Positions 6,901 through 16,973 are shown, numbered from the stretch's first letter. The stretch: DNA of 64,000 bases from CAUZWH01 sp965247665 (GCA_965247665.1 CBDFHH010000004.1:744001-808000), one strand, 5' to 3'. Translations and numbers: made by a program. Notes: generated by a model from the sequence alone, not told the origin.

Positions 6901-9054
6901 ATGATGAGCGCGCAGGCCGAACTCGTCTCCGACGTCTGCGGCTACGATCCAAGCGCAGACGAGGATCTGTTACGGCGCGCCTACGCGTTTTCGATGGAAG
7001 CGCACGCTTCCCAGCTCCGCGAGTCCGGCGACCCCTATTTTTCGCATCCGCTCGAGGTGGCCCGAATCATTGCCGACATGAAGCTCGACACGGCGACCGT
7101 GGTTACGGCGCTGCTGCACGACACGGTCGAGGATACGTTGGCGACGCTGCAAGAGATCGGCGAGCTGTTCGGCCCGGAGGTCGAACGGTTGGTGGACGGT
7201 GTCACCAAACTGTCGCGGTTGGAAATGCCGGCCGACCAGGATCTGCAGGCGGAGAACTTCCGAAAACTGCTGCTGGCAACGTCGAACGATATCCGCGTTC
7301 TGCTGGTCAAGCTTGCTGACCGCCTGCACAACATGCGCACGCTCGAGTACGTTCACAACGCGGAGAAGCGCCGGCGTATTGCGGTCGAGACGATGGAAAT
7401 CTACGCGCCGCTAGCCGAGCGCATCGGCATGCACAAGATGCAGATGGAGCTCGAAGACATCGCCTTTGCCGAGATAAATCCAGAGGCACGCCAATCGGTG
7501 GCAGCGCGCCTGGGATTCCTGCATGAACGCGGCCCCGATTTGATCGAGCGCATCACCGAAACCCTGCAACAGGCGCTCGCGGACAACGGAGTGCACGCGC
7601 AGATCTTTGGCCGGGAGAAAAGGCCCTATTCCATCTGGCGCAAGATGGAGACAAAGAACATCAGCTTCGAGCAGCTTTCCGACGTGATGGCTTTCCGCGT
7701 GGTCGTGGAGACCGCCGCCGACTGCTATCGCGCGCTGGGTATCCTCCATACGACATATTCGATGGTCCCGGAGCACTTCAAGGACTACATCTCGACGCCG
7801 AAGCTGAACAACTACCGTTCGCTGCACAGCACCGTCATCGGTCCCGAACGGCAACGCATCGAACTGCAGATACGCACCTGGGAGATGCATGAGGAGGCGG
7901 AGCTTGGGGTCGCTGCGCACTGGCAGTACAAGACCCAAGGCGATTCCAAGGACGGCAGCCAATACCGCTGGATGCGGGTGTTGCTCGAAATTCTCGAGAA
8001 TGCCTCCAATCCCGACGAACTGTTCGAGCACACCAAGCTCGAGATGTTTCGCGACCAGGTATTCTGTTTCTCGCCGCGCGGCGACCTGATTGCCCTACCC
8101 CAAGGCGCGACCCCGGTCGATTTCGCCTACGCCGTTCACTCGGAGGTCGGCAACTCCTGCGTCGGCGCCAAGATCAACGGCGCGATCGGACCCCTCGGCC
8201 GGGTGCTCGACAACGGCGATCAAGTCGAGATTTTGCGATCCTCCAATGCGGCGCCGTCACCGACCTGGCTCGATTTCGTCGTGACGGGCAAAGCCAAGGC
8301 CGAGATCCGACGCTTCGTGCGCAACAAGGAGAAATCCGAATATATCAATCTCGGTCGCGCTATCCTGGAAAAACAGCTCCGCGAGCGGGGCCACGAATAT
8401 TCCGAAAAGGCGCTCAAGGCCGCGCTCAAGATCGGCAGTTTCGGCAAGGAGGAGGATCTTCTGGAAGCCGTGGGGCGCGGTGAAACGCGTCCGGCCGAGG
8501 TGGTCGAAGCGATCTTCCCGGGCGAGAAAGGGTCGCGACTTTCGGCGCGACGCGTCTTCGCTTTCATGCGGCCGCGCGGCAAGCCGGCCAAGGCGGGAGA
8601 TCCCGGCGTGCCGATCAAGGGTCTGATCCCGGGCATGGCGGTTCACTACGCGACCTGCTGCTCGCCTCTGCCCGGGGAACGCATCGTCGGGATCGTGACC
8701 ACCGGCAAGGGCGTCACCATTCATTCGATCGATTGCGAGGCTCTGGAAAACTTCAGCGATGCGCCGGAGCTGTGGCTGGATGTCTCGTGGACCGCCGATT
8801 CGGAAGCGCCCGAGGTTCACATCGGCCGCATCTCAACCGTCATCGCCAACGAACGGGGCAGTCTCGGCGATATGGCCTCGCTTATCGCCCGCAACCTCGG
8901 CAACATCAACAATCTCAAGATCACCCAACGCGATCCCGAGTTCTTCACGATCGTCGTTGATATCGAGGTGCAGGACATCAAGCACATGTCCGATATCCTG
9001 GCAGCGTTGCGCGCCAGTCCCAACATTCAATCGGTCGAGCGCCTGCGCCAGTGA
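6901..9054 (+). CDS. rsh: bifunctional (p)ppGpp synthetase/hydrolase (RelA/SpoT homologue)
   Basis: At 717 residues this is a full-length Rel-type enzyme. The HD hydrolase domain (about 25-185) keeps its histidine-aspartate pair in LLHDTVEDT plus YFSHPLEVA. The synthetase domain (about 235-350) has GREKRPYSIWRKM, DVMAFRVVVE and YRSLHSTVIGP. A TGS domain (about 385-450) and a C-terminal ACT domain (about 640-715) follow. Both catalytic cores look intact, so a single Rsh making and degrading the alarmone is likely, as is usual in this class. Two consecutive ATGs are possible starts. It is linked to rpoZ upstream and pdxJ downstream. Confidence 0.95.
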   Translation: MMSAQAELVSDVCGYDPSADEDLLRRAYAFSMEAHASQLRESGDPYFSHPLEVARIIADMKLDTATVVTALLHDTVEDTLATLQEIGELFGPEVERLVDGVTKLSRLEMPADQDLQAENFRKLLLATSNDIRVLLVKLADRLHNMRTLEYVHNAEKRRRIAVETMEIYAPLAERIGMHKMQMELEDIAFAEINPEARQSVAARLGFLHERGPDLIERITETLQQALADNGVHAQIFGREKRPYSIWRKMETKNISFEQLSDVMAFRVVVETAADCYRALGILHTTYSMVPEHFKDYISTPKLNNYRSLHSTVIGPERQRIELQIRTWEMHEEAELGVAAHWQYKTQGDSKDGSQYRWMRVLLEILENASNPDELFEHTKLEMFRDQVFCFSPRGDLIALPQGATPVDFAYAVHSEVGNSCVGAKINGAIGPLGRVLDNGDQVEILRSSNAAPSPTWLDFVVTGKAKAEIRRFVRNKEKSEYINLGRAILEKQLRERGHEYSEKALKAALKIGSFGKEEDLLEAVGRGETRPAEVVEAIFPGEKGSRLSARRVFAFMRPRGKPAKAGDPGVPIKGLIPGMAVHYATCCSPLPGERIVGIVTTGKGVTIHSIDCEALENFSDAPELWLDVSWTADSEAPEVHIGRISTVIANERGSLGDMASLIARNLGNINNLKITQRDPEFFTIVVDIEVQDIKHMSDILAALRASPNIQSVERLRQ

Positions 9055-9159
9055 GCCGACGACATCGCGGCCGCGCCCCCGGGAAGGCCTTCTCTTGCGC
9101 GTGCGAACGGGCCGGTCTATGCCTCTCGTCCGTGTAACCGCCAAACCGATCCCGATTCC

Positions 9160-9909
9160 ATGTCCCAGCCGCTTCGTCTAGGCGTGAACATCGACCATGT
9201 GGCAACCGTGCGAAACGCGCGCGGCGGTCGTCATCCCGATCCGGTGGCTGTGGCGCGGCTGGTCGCGGCGGCGGGCGTCGACGGTCTCACCGTTCATTTG
9301 CGCGAGGATCGGCGGCACATCCGCGACGAAGATGTGCATCGGCTCGACGCCGAGATCGATTTGCCGCTTAACCTGGAAATGGCGGCGACCGAGGAGATGG
9401 TCGACTTCGCTTGTCGACTTAAGCCTCACGCCGTGTGTCTGGTGCCGGAGCGCCGCGAGGAACTCACGACCGAGGGTGGTCTCGACGTGGTCGCCGGACG
9501 CGACGGTCTCGCGCCACAAATCGCCAAGCTCACCGAGGCCGGTTGTCGGGTTTCGATGTTCATCGACCCCGAATCCGACCAGCTCGAAGCCTCACGCGGC
9601 GTCGGCGCGCCGGTCGTCGAACTCCACACCGGCTCTTTCTGCGGCGCCGAGCCGGGAGCGCGGGCCATGGAGCTCGAGCGGCTGCATAGGGGCGCGGCGA
9701 CGGCTCGGGAGCTGGGGCTCGAGTGCCATGCGGGACACGGGATTTCCTATGACGACGTCGCTCCGGTCGCGGCGATCCCGACCATCGTCGAGCTGAACAT
9801 CGGCCATTTCCTGATCGGCGAGGCGATCTATGTTGGCATCGAGAAATCGGTGCAGCGGATGCGTGCGCTCATGGACGCGGCGCGCGCCGGCGTCTCGACA
9901 ACGACGTGA
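9160..9909 (+). CDS. pdxJ: pyridoxine 5'-phosphate synthase
   Basis: PdxJ joins 1-deoxyxylulose 5-phosphate and 3-amino-2-oxopropyl phosphate to make pyridoxine phosphate. The 249-residue protein opens with LGVNIDHVATVRNARGG, the signature of the family, followed by THLRED-like VHLREDRRHI and the late CHAGHGISYDDV and ELNIGHFLIGEAI blocks. It supplies PLP that many enzymes in this window use. The gene starts about 105 bases after rsh and runs into acpS. Confidence 0.97.
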   Translation: MSQPLRLGVNIDHVATVRNARGGRHPDPVAVARLVAAAGVDGLTVHLREDRRHIRDEDVHRLDAEIDLPLNLEMAATEEMVDFACRLKPHAVCLVPERREELTTEGGLDVVAGRDGLAPQIAKLTEAGCRVSMFIDPESDQLEASRGVGAPVVELHTGSFCGAEPGARAMELERLHRGAATARELGLECHAGHGISYDDVAPVAAIPTIVELNIGHFLIGEAIYVGIEKSVQRMRALMDAARAGVSTTT

Positions 9910-9928
9910 TGCTGGGGTAGTGCGTGTC

Positions 9929-10348
9929 GTGATCATCGGTATCGGTAGCGATCTCATCGACATCCGGCGTATCGATCGCACCCTCGAACGATTCGGAGAC
10001 CGTTTCGTGCAGCGTCTGTTTACCCCGATCGAGCAGCGAATGTCGGAGCGGCGGGCTAACCGTGCGGCGTCCTACGCACGCCGGTTCGCCGCCAAGGAAG
10101 CCTGTTCGAAGGCGCTGGGAACGGGATTTCGACGCGGCGTCTACTGGCGCGATCTGGGCGTGGTTAATCTGGCCTCGGGCAAGCCCACGTTGGCCCTGAC
10201 CGGCGGCGCCAAAGCCCGCCTCGACGATCTGACACCGTCGGGCATGACCATCCAAATCGACCTTTCCCTCACCGACGACCACCCGCTGGCGCAGGCGATC
10301 GTCATTATCTCGGCGATTCCGCGCGAGCCGACGGCGCCCGACTCGTGA
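9929..10348 (+). CDS. acpS: holo-[acyl-carrier-protein] synthase
   Basis: AcpS transfers 4'-phosphopantetheine from CoA to apo-ACP. With GTG at 9929 the protein is 139 residues starting VIIGIGSDLIDIRRI; the Mg-binding Asp in GSDLIDI and Glu in RFAAKEACSKALG are present. GTG at 9920 is an alternative adding three residues. The last four bases overlap lepB (GTGA), so translation is probably coupled. Confidence 0.93.
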   Translation: MIIGIGSDLIDIRRIDRTLERFGDRFVQRLFTPIEQRMSERRANRAASYARRFAAKEACSKALGTGFRRGVYWRDLGVVNLASGKPTLALTGGAKARLDDLTPSGMTIQIDLSLTDDHPLAQAIVIISAIPREPTAPDS

Positions 10349-11088
10349 GCAAGAAACGCGGCAAGGGCGGGCTTGGCGAGACCATTCGCACGGTTGTCTA
10401 CGCGGTGGCGATCGCCCTGGTGATACGCACCTTCGCCTACGAACCTTTCAACATTCCGTCCGAATCGATGCTGCCGACGCTGCTGGTCGGCGACTATCTG
10501 TTCGTTTCGAAATACTCCTACGGCTACAGCCGATACTCGCTGCCCTGGGGGCTGCCCCTGTTCAAAGGCCGCATCTGGCAGTCCGAACCAAGGCGCGGCG
10601 ACGTCGCGGTGTTCAAACTGCCAAGCGACAACAGCACCGACTACATCAAGCGTATCGTCGGCCTGCCGGGCGATCGCATCCAGATGCGCAATGGCGAGCT
10701 CTTCGTCAACGACCAATCCGTGGTCAAGGTTCGGGCCGAAGACTTCATCTATGAACGCAACGGCCAGCGTTTTCGCGTGCCCCGCTTCGTGGAAACGTTG
10801 CCCGACGGACCGCAGCACGACACGTTGGATTTCATCGCCGGCGGCGACCACGACACGACGCAAGAGTTCGTCGTCCCCCCCAGTCACTACTTCGCCATGG
10901 GCGACAATCGCGACAACTCCCTCGACAGCCGGGCGCGGGGCGGCGTCGGCATGGTACCTGCCGAGAACCTCGTCGGGCGGGCCGAATTCCTGTTTTTCTC
11001 GACCGACGGCAGCGCCCGGATCTGGGAGTTCTGGCGCTGGCCATTCGCGATCCGCTTCGATCGCCTGTTCAAACAGGTGTCCGATTGA
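10345..11088 (+). CDS. lepB: signal peptidase I
   Basis: LepB cleaves signal peptides at the outer face of the inner membrane. The 247-residue protein has one N-terminal membrane segment (about 13-30), the catalytic serine in NIPSESMLPTL, the general-base lysine in TDYIKRIVGLPGD, and the box E-like MGDNRDNSLDSR. It starts at GTG inside the acpS stop and its own stop overlaps the rnc start, so acpS-lepB-rnc are coupled. Confidence 0.96.
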   Translation: MSKKRGKGGLGETIRTVVYAVAIALVIRTFAYEPFNIPSESMLPTLLVGDYLFVSKYSYGYSRYSLPWGLPLFKGRIWQSEPRRGDVAVFKLPSDNSTDYIKRIVGLPGDRIQMRNGELFVNDQSVVKVRAEDFIYERNGQRFRVPRFVETLPDGPQHDTLDFIAGGDHDTTQEFVVPPSHYFAMGDNRDNSLDSRARGGVGMVPAENLVGRAEFLFFSTDGSARIWEFWRWPFAIRFDRLFKQVSD

Positions 11089-11792
11089 CGCTGCCGAGGA
11101 TGGACCGGGGGCGCGAAGAACTGACGCGGGTTCTGCAATGTCCCTTTCGCAACCCGAAGATATTGGATCAGGCCCTGACCCATCCCAGCGCGGTTGCCGA
11201 ACGCGAACCGCGCTCGCAACGGACCTACGACCGGCTCGAGTTTCTCGGCGACCGCGTGCTGGCCATCGTGATCGCCCGCCTGCTTTACGATGCGTTTCCG
11301 GATGCACCGTCCGGTGATCTCGCGCGACGCTTCAACCAGCTCGTGCGCCGCGAGACCTTGGCCGAAATCGGGGCGTCGATCGGGCTGGCCGACCACATCG
11401 TTATGGCGCAAGCGGACATTGCGTCCGGCGGTGCCGAGAATCCGGCCATTCTGGCCGATGTTCTCGAAGCCGTTCTCGGCGCGATATACATCGACAACGG
11501 CTTCGAGGAAGCGGAACGTTTCATCCGCCGAGAATGGGGCGAGCGTGCCGCCGCGCTGGTGACGCCTCCCGCCGACGCCAAGACCGAGCTACAGGAGTGG
11601 GCGCAGGCGCGCGCCAAACTGCCGCCGCTCTATCGTATCGTCGCAACGGTGGGGCCACCGCACCGGCAAACCTTCAGCGTCGAGGTCGAGGTCGGGGGAG
11701 AGACGCCGACCCGCGGTCGCGGCACGACCAAGCGTCAAGCCGAGCAATCTGCGGCCGCCGCGATGCTGGCGGCGATTGCCGGCGGCGGTTGA
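11085..11792 (+). CDS. rnc: ribonuclease III
   Basis: RNase III cuts double-stranded RNA in rRNA and mRNA processing. The 235-residue product has the nuclease signature RLEFLGDRVL, the second acidic site ADVLEAVLGAIYID, and a C-terminal dsRNA-binding domain (about 155-235). TTG at 11085 overlaps the lepB stop by four bases; ATG at 11100 is an in-frame alternative giving 230 residues. era follows after six bases. Confidence 0.96.
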   Translation: MTLPRMDRGREELTRVLQCPFRNPKILDQALTHPSAVAEREPRSQRTYDRLEFLGDRVLAIVIARLLYDAFPDAPSGDLARRFNQLVRRETLAEIGASIGLADHIVMAQADIASGGAENPAILADVLEAVLGAIYIDNGFEEAERFIRREWGERAAALVTPPADAKTELQEWAQARAKLPPLYRIVATVGPPHRQTFSVEVEVGGETPTRGRGTTKRQAEQSAAAAMLAAIAGGG

Positions 11793-11798
11793 GGCACG

Positions 11799-12731
11799 AT
11801 GAGTGCGGGGCAGCCGACCGCCCCCCCGGATCAGCGCCGCTGCGGCTTCGTTGCGCTGATCGGTGCGCCCAACGCGGGCAAGTCGACCCTCATCAATCAA
11901 TTGGTCGGCAGCAAGATCTCGATCGTTACCCCCAAGGTTCAAACCACGCGCAGCCGCATTATCGGCATCGCCATTCGCGCTGATGCGCAGCTGGTCTTCG
12001 TCGACACTCCGGGAATCTTCGTGCCGCGCCGCCAGCTCGATCGCGCGATGGTGGCCGCCGCGTGGGCCGGCGCCCACAATGCCGATCTCGTCGTTCATAT
12101 TGTCGACGCGGCACGGATGCCGGCATCGGCGATCGGCGATGACGATCGGCGCATCATAGATGGTTTGCGCGACATCGGCCGGCGTACCCATCTGGCGCTC
12201 AACAAGATCGATCTGATCGAACGACCCAAGCTTCTCACCGCCGCCGATGCCCTCAATCGCGAAGACATCTACGCCGAAATATTTATGATATCGGCGCTGA
12301 GCGGCGATGGTGTCGACGATCTCGCGGCCTCTCTCGCCGGTGCCGTGCCCGAGGGGTCCTGGCTTTATGCGGAAGACCAAATCGCCGACGTTCCGATGCG
12401 GCTCCTCGCCGCCGAGATTACCCGTGAAAAGCTGTTCCTCGAGCTCCATCGCGAGTTGCCCTACGTTTCGACGGTGGAGACCGAGAGCTGGACTGAGCAA
12501 CGCGATGGTTCGATCCGCATCGGACAGGTGGTCTACGTGCAGCGCGACAGTCAGAAATCGATCGTCCTTGGCAAGGGCGGCCGTCAGATCAAGAGGATCG
12601 GCGAACTTGCGCGACGCGAACTCGAAGACATCATCGATCAGCGCATTCACTTGTTCCTGTTCGTCAAGGTGCGGCGCAAATGGGTCGATGATCCCGCCCG
12701 CTATCGCGAAATGGGCCTCGATATCGGTTAG
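11799..12731 (+). CDS. era: GTPase Era
   Basis: Era is a ribosome-assembly GTPase that binds the 3' end of 16S rRNA. At 310 residues it shows G1 GAPNAGKST, G3 DTPGIF, G4 NKID and a C-terminal KH domain ending at the conserved KVRRKWVDDP. The operon position between rnc and recO is classical. Confidence 0.97.
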   Translation: MSAGQPTAPPDQRRCGFVALIGAPNAGKSTLINQLVGSKISIVTPKVQTTRSRIIGIAIRADAQLVFVDTPGIFVPRRQLDRAMVAAAWAGAHNADLVVHIVDAARMPASAIGDDDRRIIDGLRDIGRRTHLALNKIDLIERPKLLTAADALNREDIYAEIFMISALSGDGVDDLAASLAGAVPEGSWLYAEDQIADVPMRLLAAEITREKLFLELHRELPYVSTVETESWTEQRDGSIRIGQVVYVQRDSQKSIVLGKGGRQIKRIGELARRELEDIIDQRIHLFLFVKVRRKWVDDPARYREMGLDIG

Positions 12732-12736
12732 GGGCG

Positions 12737-13498
12737 ATGGAATGGGCCGATGAGGGCGTCGTTCTCGCGGCGCGCAAGCACGGCGAATCCGCCGTCATCG
12801 CAACGCTGCTGACGCCGTCGCATGGACGCCATGCCGGACTGGTACGGGGTGGTGCGGGGCGGCGGCTACGCGGCACCCTGCAGGTCGGGAATCGGCTGCG
12901 GGTGGTCTGGCGCGCACGCCTACCCGAGCATCTCGGCAGTTTCAGCTGCGAATTGATCGAAGCCTACAGCGCGACCCTGCTTGATGACGGCCCGCGCCTG
13001 GCCGGCCTTACGGCGGCCGCGGCGGTGCTCGAGCGCGCGCTGCCGGAGCGCGAACCCGAGGCCGAGATCTACGCCGGTTTCGACGCTTTGCTCGACGACA
13101 TTGCACACCAGCCGGAGTGGCCGGCCGCTTATGTCCGCTGGGAAATCGACCTGCTGGGCAAGCTCGGCTTCGGCCTCGACCTGGCGGCTTGCGCGGTTAC
13201 CGGCCGCGGCGACGATCTTGTCTATGTCTCGCCGCGAAGCGGTCGGGCGGTAAACCGCGACGCCGCCGGTGAGTACCGTGACCGTCTGCTGCCCCTACCG
13301 CCCTTCTTGACGGATACGGCACGGGAGGGCGCGCCGACCGCCGGCGACATCGCCGCCGGCTTGACCCTAAGCGGTTATTTCCTCGAGCGCCACGTGTTGC
13401 ATACGGCGTCAGGCGCCCGAACGCCGGCGGCGCGCATACGATTACTTGATATATTTCGGCGAGAAACCACAAAATCTAGTAGTATGGCGGCCCCATGA
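12737..13498 (+). CDS. recO: DNA repair protein RecO
   Basis: RecO loads RecA on SSB-coated DNA with RecR. The 253-residue protein starts MEWADEGVVLAARKHGE, an OB-fold start typical of the family, and keeps the middle helical region with GFGLDLAACAVTG. The four-cysteine zinc site of some RecO proteins is not evident. The last four bases overlap the parC start (ATGA). Confidence 0.92.
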   Translation: MEWADEGVVLAARKHGESAVIATLLTPSHGRHAGLVRGGAGRRLRGTLQVGNRLRVVWRARLPEHLGSFSCELIEAYSATLLDDGPRLAGLTAAAAVLERALPEREPEAEIYAGFDALLDDIAHQPEWPAAYVRWEIDLLGKLGFGLDLAACAVTGRGDDLVYVSPRSGRAVNRDAAGEYRDRLLPLPPFLTDTAREGAPTAGDIAAGLTLSGYFLERHVLHTASGARTPAARIRLLDIFRRETTKSSSMAAP

Positions 13499-15723
13499 AC
13501 GAGGTCCCCGGGAACCAGGAAATCCGCCCGGCAGCGCTGTCGCAGGCGTTGTCGGAGCGATACGTCGCTTACGCACTGTCGACCATCACCTCGCGCTCGC
13601 TGCCGGATGTGCGCGACGGGTTGAAGCCGGTGCACCGGCGATTGTTGTTCGCGATGCGCCAACTCAAGCTGGATCCGCGTTCGGGTTTCAAGAAATGCGC
13701 TCGCGTGGTCGGCGACGTGATCGGAAAGTACCATCCGCACGGCGATCAGGCGGTCTACCACGCTCTCGTGCGATTGGCCCAGGATTTCGCGGTTCGCTAC
13801 CCCCTGATCGACGGTCAGGGCAACTTCGGCAGTATCGACGGCGACAATGCAGCGGCCATGCGCTACACCGAAGCGCGCCTGACCGAGGTCGCCGAGGCTC
13901 TGCTCGAGGGGATCGACGAAGATGCGGTCGACTTTCGCGAAAATTATGATGGCGAGGAGGAAGAGCCGGGGGTGCTGCCGGCCCGGTTTCCCAACCTGCT
14001 CGCTAACGGCGCCTCGGGTATCGCGGTCGGCATGGCGACCAACATTCCGCCGCATAATGTCGGCGAAATCTGCGACGCGCTCCTGCACCTGCTGAAGTTC
14101 CCGCGGGCGACGATTGCCAAGTTGGTCGAATTGATGCCGGGACCCGATTTCCCGACCGGTGGGGTCGTTGTCGAGCCGCGCGACAGTATTGTCGAAGCCT
14201 ACGCGACCGGACGCGGCGGCTTCCGAGTGCGCGCTGCGTGGGAGGTCGAAAAGCTGGGCCGCGGGCAGTACCAGATCGTGGTCACCGAGATGCCGTTCCA
14301 GGTGTCAAAGTCGCGGTTGGTCGAGCGCCTCGCCGAGCTAATCGCCGACCGCAAGCTTCCGGCAGTGGCCGATGTGCGCGACGAATCGGCCGAGCACATA
14401 CGGCTGGTGTTGGAGCCTCGCAACCGCGCGATCGCCGCCGATGCCCTGATGGAGAGCGTGTTCCGCGCGACTGAGTTGGAAACGCGGATCGGACTCAACA
14501 TGAACGTGCTCGACGCCGACCGCACGCCGCGGGTGATGAACCTGCGCGATGTGCTTCAGGCGTTCATCGATCACCGCCTGATCGTCCTCCAACGGCGCAC
14601 GCGGTTTCGCCTCGAGCAGATCGAACTTCGCCTCGAGGTGCTGGCGGGCTACCTCGTCGCCTACCTCGACCTCGACGAGATCATCCGCATCATCCGGGAG
14701 AAGGACGAGGCCAAGCCGACCCTGAAAAAAAAGTTCAAGCTTTCGGACCGGCAGGCGGAGGCGATTCTCAACATGCGTCTGCGCGCCTTGCGGCGCCTCG
14801 AGGAAGCGCGGATCAAGGATGAGCACGTGCGGCTCAGCGACGAACGCAAGGAGCTCAAACGCCTGCTCAAGGATCCCCAGCGCCGGACCAAAGCGATCGC
14901 CGACGAGGTCAAGGAGATCCGCAGGGCCTTCGCCGGCAACACCGCGACCGGCGCGCGTCGTACGCTTTTCGCCGACACGCCCGCGACCGGCACTGTCTCG
15001 TTCGGGACGCTGGTCGAACGCGAGCCGATCACCGTCATCTGCTCCGACAAGGGATGGATCCGCGCTCTCAAGGGCCACCTCGGCAATGATGCCGACCTCA
15101 AATACAAGGAAGGCGACCGGGCGCGCTTCCTCATCCACGCCCACACCACCGACAAGCTGACGCTGTTCGCCACCAACGGGCGGTTCTATTCGCTGGCCTG
15201 CGACAAACTCCCGAGCGGGCGAGGGCACGGCGAGCCGATGCGCCTGCACATCGATTTGGGCAACGACGAGGACGTGGTGCAGCTGCTTATCCACCGACCC
15301 GAGCGTCATTTGCTGGTGGGCTCCAGCGACGGGCGCGGTTTCATCGTCGCTGAGGAATCGGTGGTCGCGCAGACCAAGAGCGGCAAGCAGGTGCTGATCG
15401 TGCGCGGGTCGGTCGAAGCGCGCGTTTGCGTGCCGGCCGAGGGCGATAGCGTCGCGGTCATCGGCACCAACCGAAAAATGCTTATCTTTCCGCGCGACGA
15501 ACTGCCGGAGATGGGGCGCGGCCGCGGCGTCCTGATGCAACGCTACAAAGAGGGTGAGCTCAGCGACGCGCGGGTGTTTGTTGGCGACCGGGGGCTGAGC
15601 TGGTCATCGGGCGGACGCATCCGGACCGAAACCGACCTCGCCGCTTGGCTCGGCAAGCGGCACCAGGCCGGGCGCTTGCCGCCGCGCGGATTTCCCAAGT
15701 CGAACCGGTTCGCCGGCTTCTAG
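13495..15723 (+). CDS. parC: DNA topoisomerase IV subunit A
   Basis: ParC with ParE decatenates daughter chromosomes. The 742-residue length fits ParC rather than the longer GyrA. Signatures are DVRDGLKPVHRRLLFAM, the DNA-cleaving tyrosine in AAAMRYTEARL, the quinolone-region HPHGD, and a C-terminal beta-propeller. An A8 tract at 14725-14732 encodes part of the lysine run in TLKKKFKLS. It is coupled to recO by a four-base overlap, placing it in the rnc-era-recO operon. Confidence 0.94.
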   Translation: MNEVPGNQEIRPAALSQALSERYVAYALSTITSRSLPDVRDGLKPVHRRLLFAMRQLKLDPRSGFKKCARVVGDVIGKYHPHGDQAVYHALVRLAQDFAVRYPLIDGQGNFGSIDGDNAAAMRYTEARLTEVAEALLEGIDEDAVDFRENYDGEEEEPGVLPARFPNLLANGASGIAVGMATNIPPHNVGEICDALLHLLKFPRATIAKLVELMPGPDFPTGGVVVEPRDSIVEAYATGRGGFRVRAAWEVEKLGRGQYQIVVTEMPFQVSKSRLVERLAELIADRKLPAVADVRDESAEHIRLVLEPRNRAIAADALMESVFRATELETRIGLNMNVLDADRTPRVMNLRDVLQAFIDHRLIVLQRRTRFRLEQIELRLEVLAGYLVAYLDLDEIIRIIREKDEAKPTLKKKFKLSDRQAEAILNMRLRALRRLEEARIKDEHVRLSDERKELKRLLKDPQRRTKAIADEVKEIRRAFAGNTATGARRTLFADTPATGTVSFGTLVEREPITVICSDKGWIRALKGHLGNDADLKYKEGDRARFLIHAHTTDKLTLFATNGRFYSLACDKLPSGRGHGEPMRLHIDLGNDEDVVQLLIHRPERHLLVGSSDGRGFIVAEESVVAQTKSGKQVLIVRGSVEARVCVPAEGDSVAVIGTNRKMLIFPRDELPEMGRGRGVLMQRYKEGELSDARVFVGDRGLSWSSGGRIRTETDLAAWLGKRHQAGRLPPRGFPKSNRFAGF

Positions 15724-15757
15724 CGGCGCACGCTCAACGAGGACCGATCTGCGAGCC

Positions 15758-15786
15758 TTGCATTCCAGAGGTGTTTGATCTCTTAT
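15758..15786 (+). promoter_or_regulatory. candidate promoter of the TRAP transporter operon
   Basis: TTGCAT and TCTTAT are separated by 17 bases, about 100 bases upstream of the binding-protein start. A short CACC/GGTG hairpin lies further downstream near 15800. The match to sigma-70 consensus is partial. Confidence 0.35.
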
Positions 15787-15884
15787 TTCGTCAACTTCAC
15801 CACGCGGTGGGGTCGTGACCACAATCATTCCGGCGGGTGCTCGATCTGCCGGTCGTGCCAAGGATAACGAGGGAGAACGAGACG

Positions 15885-16973
15885 ATGAATCGACGCAAAT
15901 TCCTTACCACCGCGGCTGTAGGCGGTACCGCCGCTGCCGCCGCATCGACATTCCCGGCGCCGGCGATCGCGCAAGGTCGGATCAAGCTGACGATGGTAAC
16001 GTCTTGGGGCCGCGGGCTGGCCGGCGTGTTCGACGCCGCGCAACGCACGGCCGACACCATTAACGCGATGGCGGACGGTAGCATGGAGGTCGAAATCAAG
16101 GCCGCGGGCGAGCTTGTCGGTGCGTTCGAGGTGTTCGACGCGGTGTCGTCGGGACAGGCCGATATCTACCACTCGGCCGACTACTATTTTCTCGGTCAGC
16201 ACCCGGGCTTCGCGTTCTACACCGCCGTGCCGTTCGGTATGACGGCGCAGGAGTTGAACAACTGGTACTACCACATGGGCGGCCGCGAGCTTCAGGACGA
16301 GCTGACCGAGTTGTTCAATCTGAAAACGTTTCAGGCCGGCAATACCGGCGTCCAAGGCGGCGGCTGGTTCAACAAGGAGATAACAGGTCCGGAGGATTTC
16401 AACGGTCTGAAGTTCCGCATGCCGGGGCTTGGTGGTAAAGCGCTCGGTCATCTTGGCGCATCGGTTCAGAACATACCGGGCGCCGAGGTGTACCAGGCGC
16501 TCGCGTCGGGTGCGATCGACGGCACCGAGTGGATCGGACCGTGGGCGGACGAAAAAGCCGGGTTCTACGAGATCACAAAGATCTATTACACCGCGGGTTT
16601 CCATGAGCCCGGTTCGGCTCTCTCGCTCGCCGTCAATCGCGATGTCTACAACGGGCTGACCGCGACGCAGCAGAAGATTATCGAGGCTGCCGCCGGCGAG
16701 ACCCATGTGTGGAACTTGGCGCAATACTTGGCCAACAACGGCGCGGCGCTGCAACGACTGATTGCTGCCGGCGTGCAGATCAAGGAGTTTCCGGACTCGG
16801 TCTGGGATGCATTCGGCGGGGCGGCACAGAAGGTCTTCGACGAGAACATGAGCGATCCTCTGTTCAAGAAGATCTACGATTCGTTCCGTGATTCGCTCGC
16901 CAAGTCGGCCGGCTGGATCGCGACATCGGAGAGCGCGTACACGTCGCAGCGTAACCGGGTGCTCGGTATCTAG
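15885..16973 (+). CDS. TRAP transporter substrate-binding protein, TakP-like
   Basis: The ATG at 15885 starts MNRRKFLTTAAVGG, a twin-arginine-type signal peptide ending near FPAPAIAQG; GGGAG lies upstream, and the longer reading from 15837 was rejected. The 362-residue protein has the DctP-family arginine motif KFRMPGLGGKAL and the GAIDGTEWIGPW and GFHEPGS blocks typical of the TakP branch, which binds 2-oxoacids in Rhodobacter. It would deliver its ligand to the DctQ/DctM pair encoded next. The 2-oxoacid specificity is inferred from family resemblance only. Confidence 0.88.
   Translation: MNRRKFLTTAAVGGTAAAAASTFPAPAIAQGRIKLTMVTSWGRGLAGVFDAAQRTADTINAMADGSMEVEIKAAGELVGAFEVFDAVSSGQADIYHSADYYFLGQHPGFAFYTAVPFGMTAQELNNWYYHMGGRELQDELTELFNLKTFQAGNTGVQGGGWFNKEITGPEDFNGLKFRMPGLGGKALGHLGASVQNIPGAEVYQALASGAIDGTEWIGPWADEKAGFYEITKIYYTAGFHEPGSALSLAVNRDVYNGLTATQQKIIEAAAGETHVWNLAQYLANNGAALQRLIAAGVQIKEFPDSVWDAFGGAAQKVFDENMSDPLFKKIYDSFRDSLAKSAGWIATSESAYTSQRNRVLGI

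Noticed and set aside
14725..14732. A8 tract in parC as a frameshift site
   Set aside because: It encodes a normal lysine segment in an intact, full-length gene, with no alternative frame of interest.
14338..15540. 400-codon minus-strand frame over parC
   Set aside because: Shadow of a well-conserved gene, no recognisable protein features.
15837..15884. Longer N-terminus for the TRAP binding protein
   Set aside because: The downstream ATG has an SD and begins a clear twin-arginine-type signal peptide.
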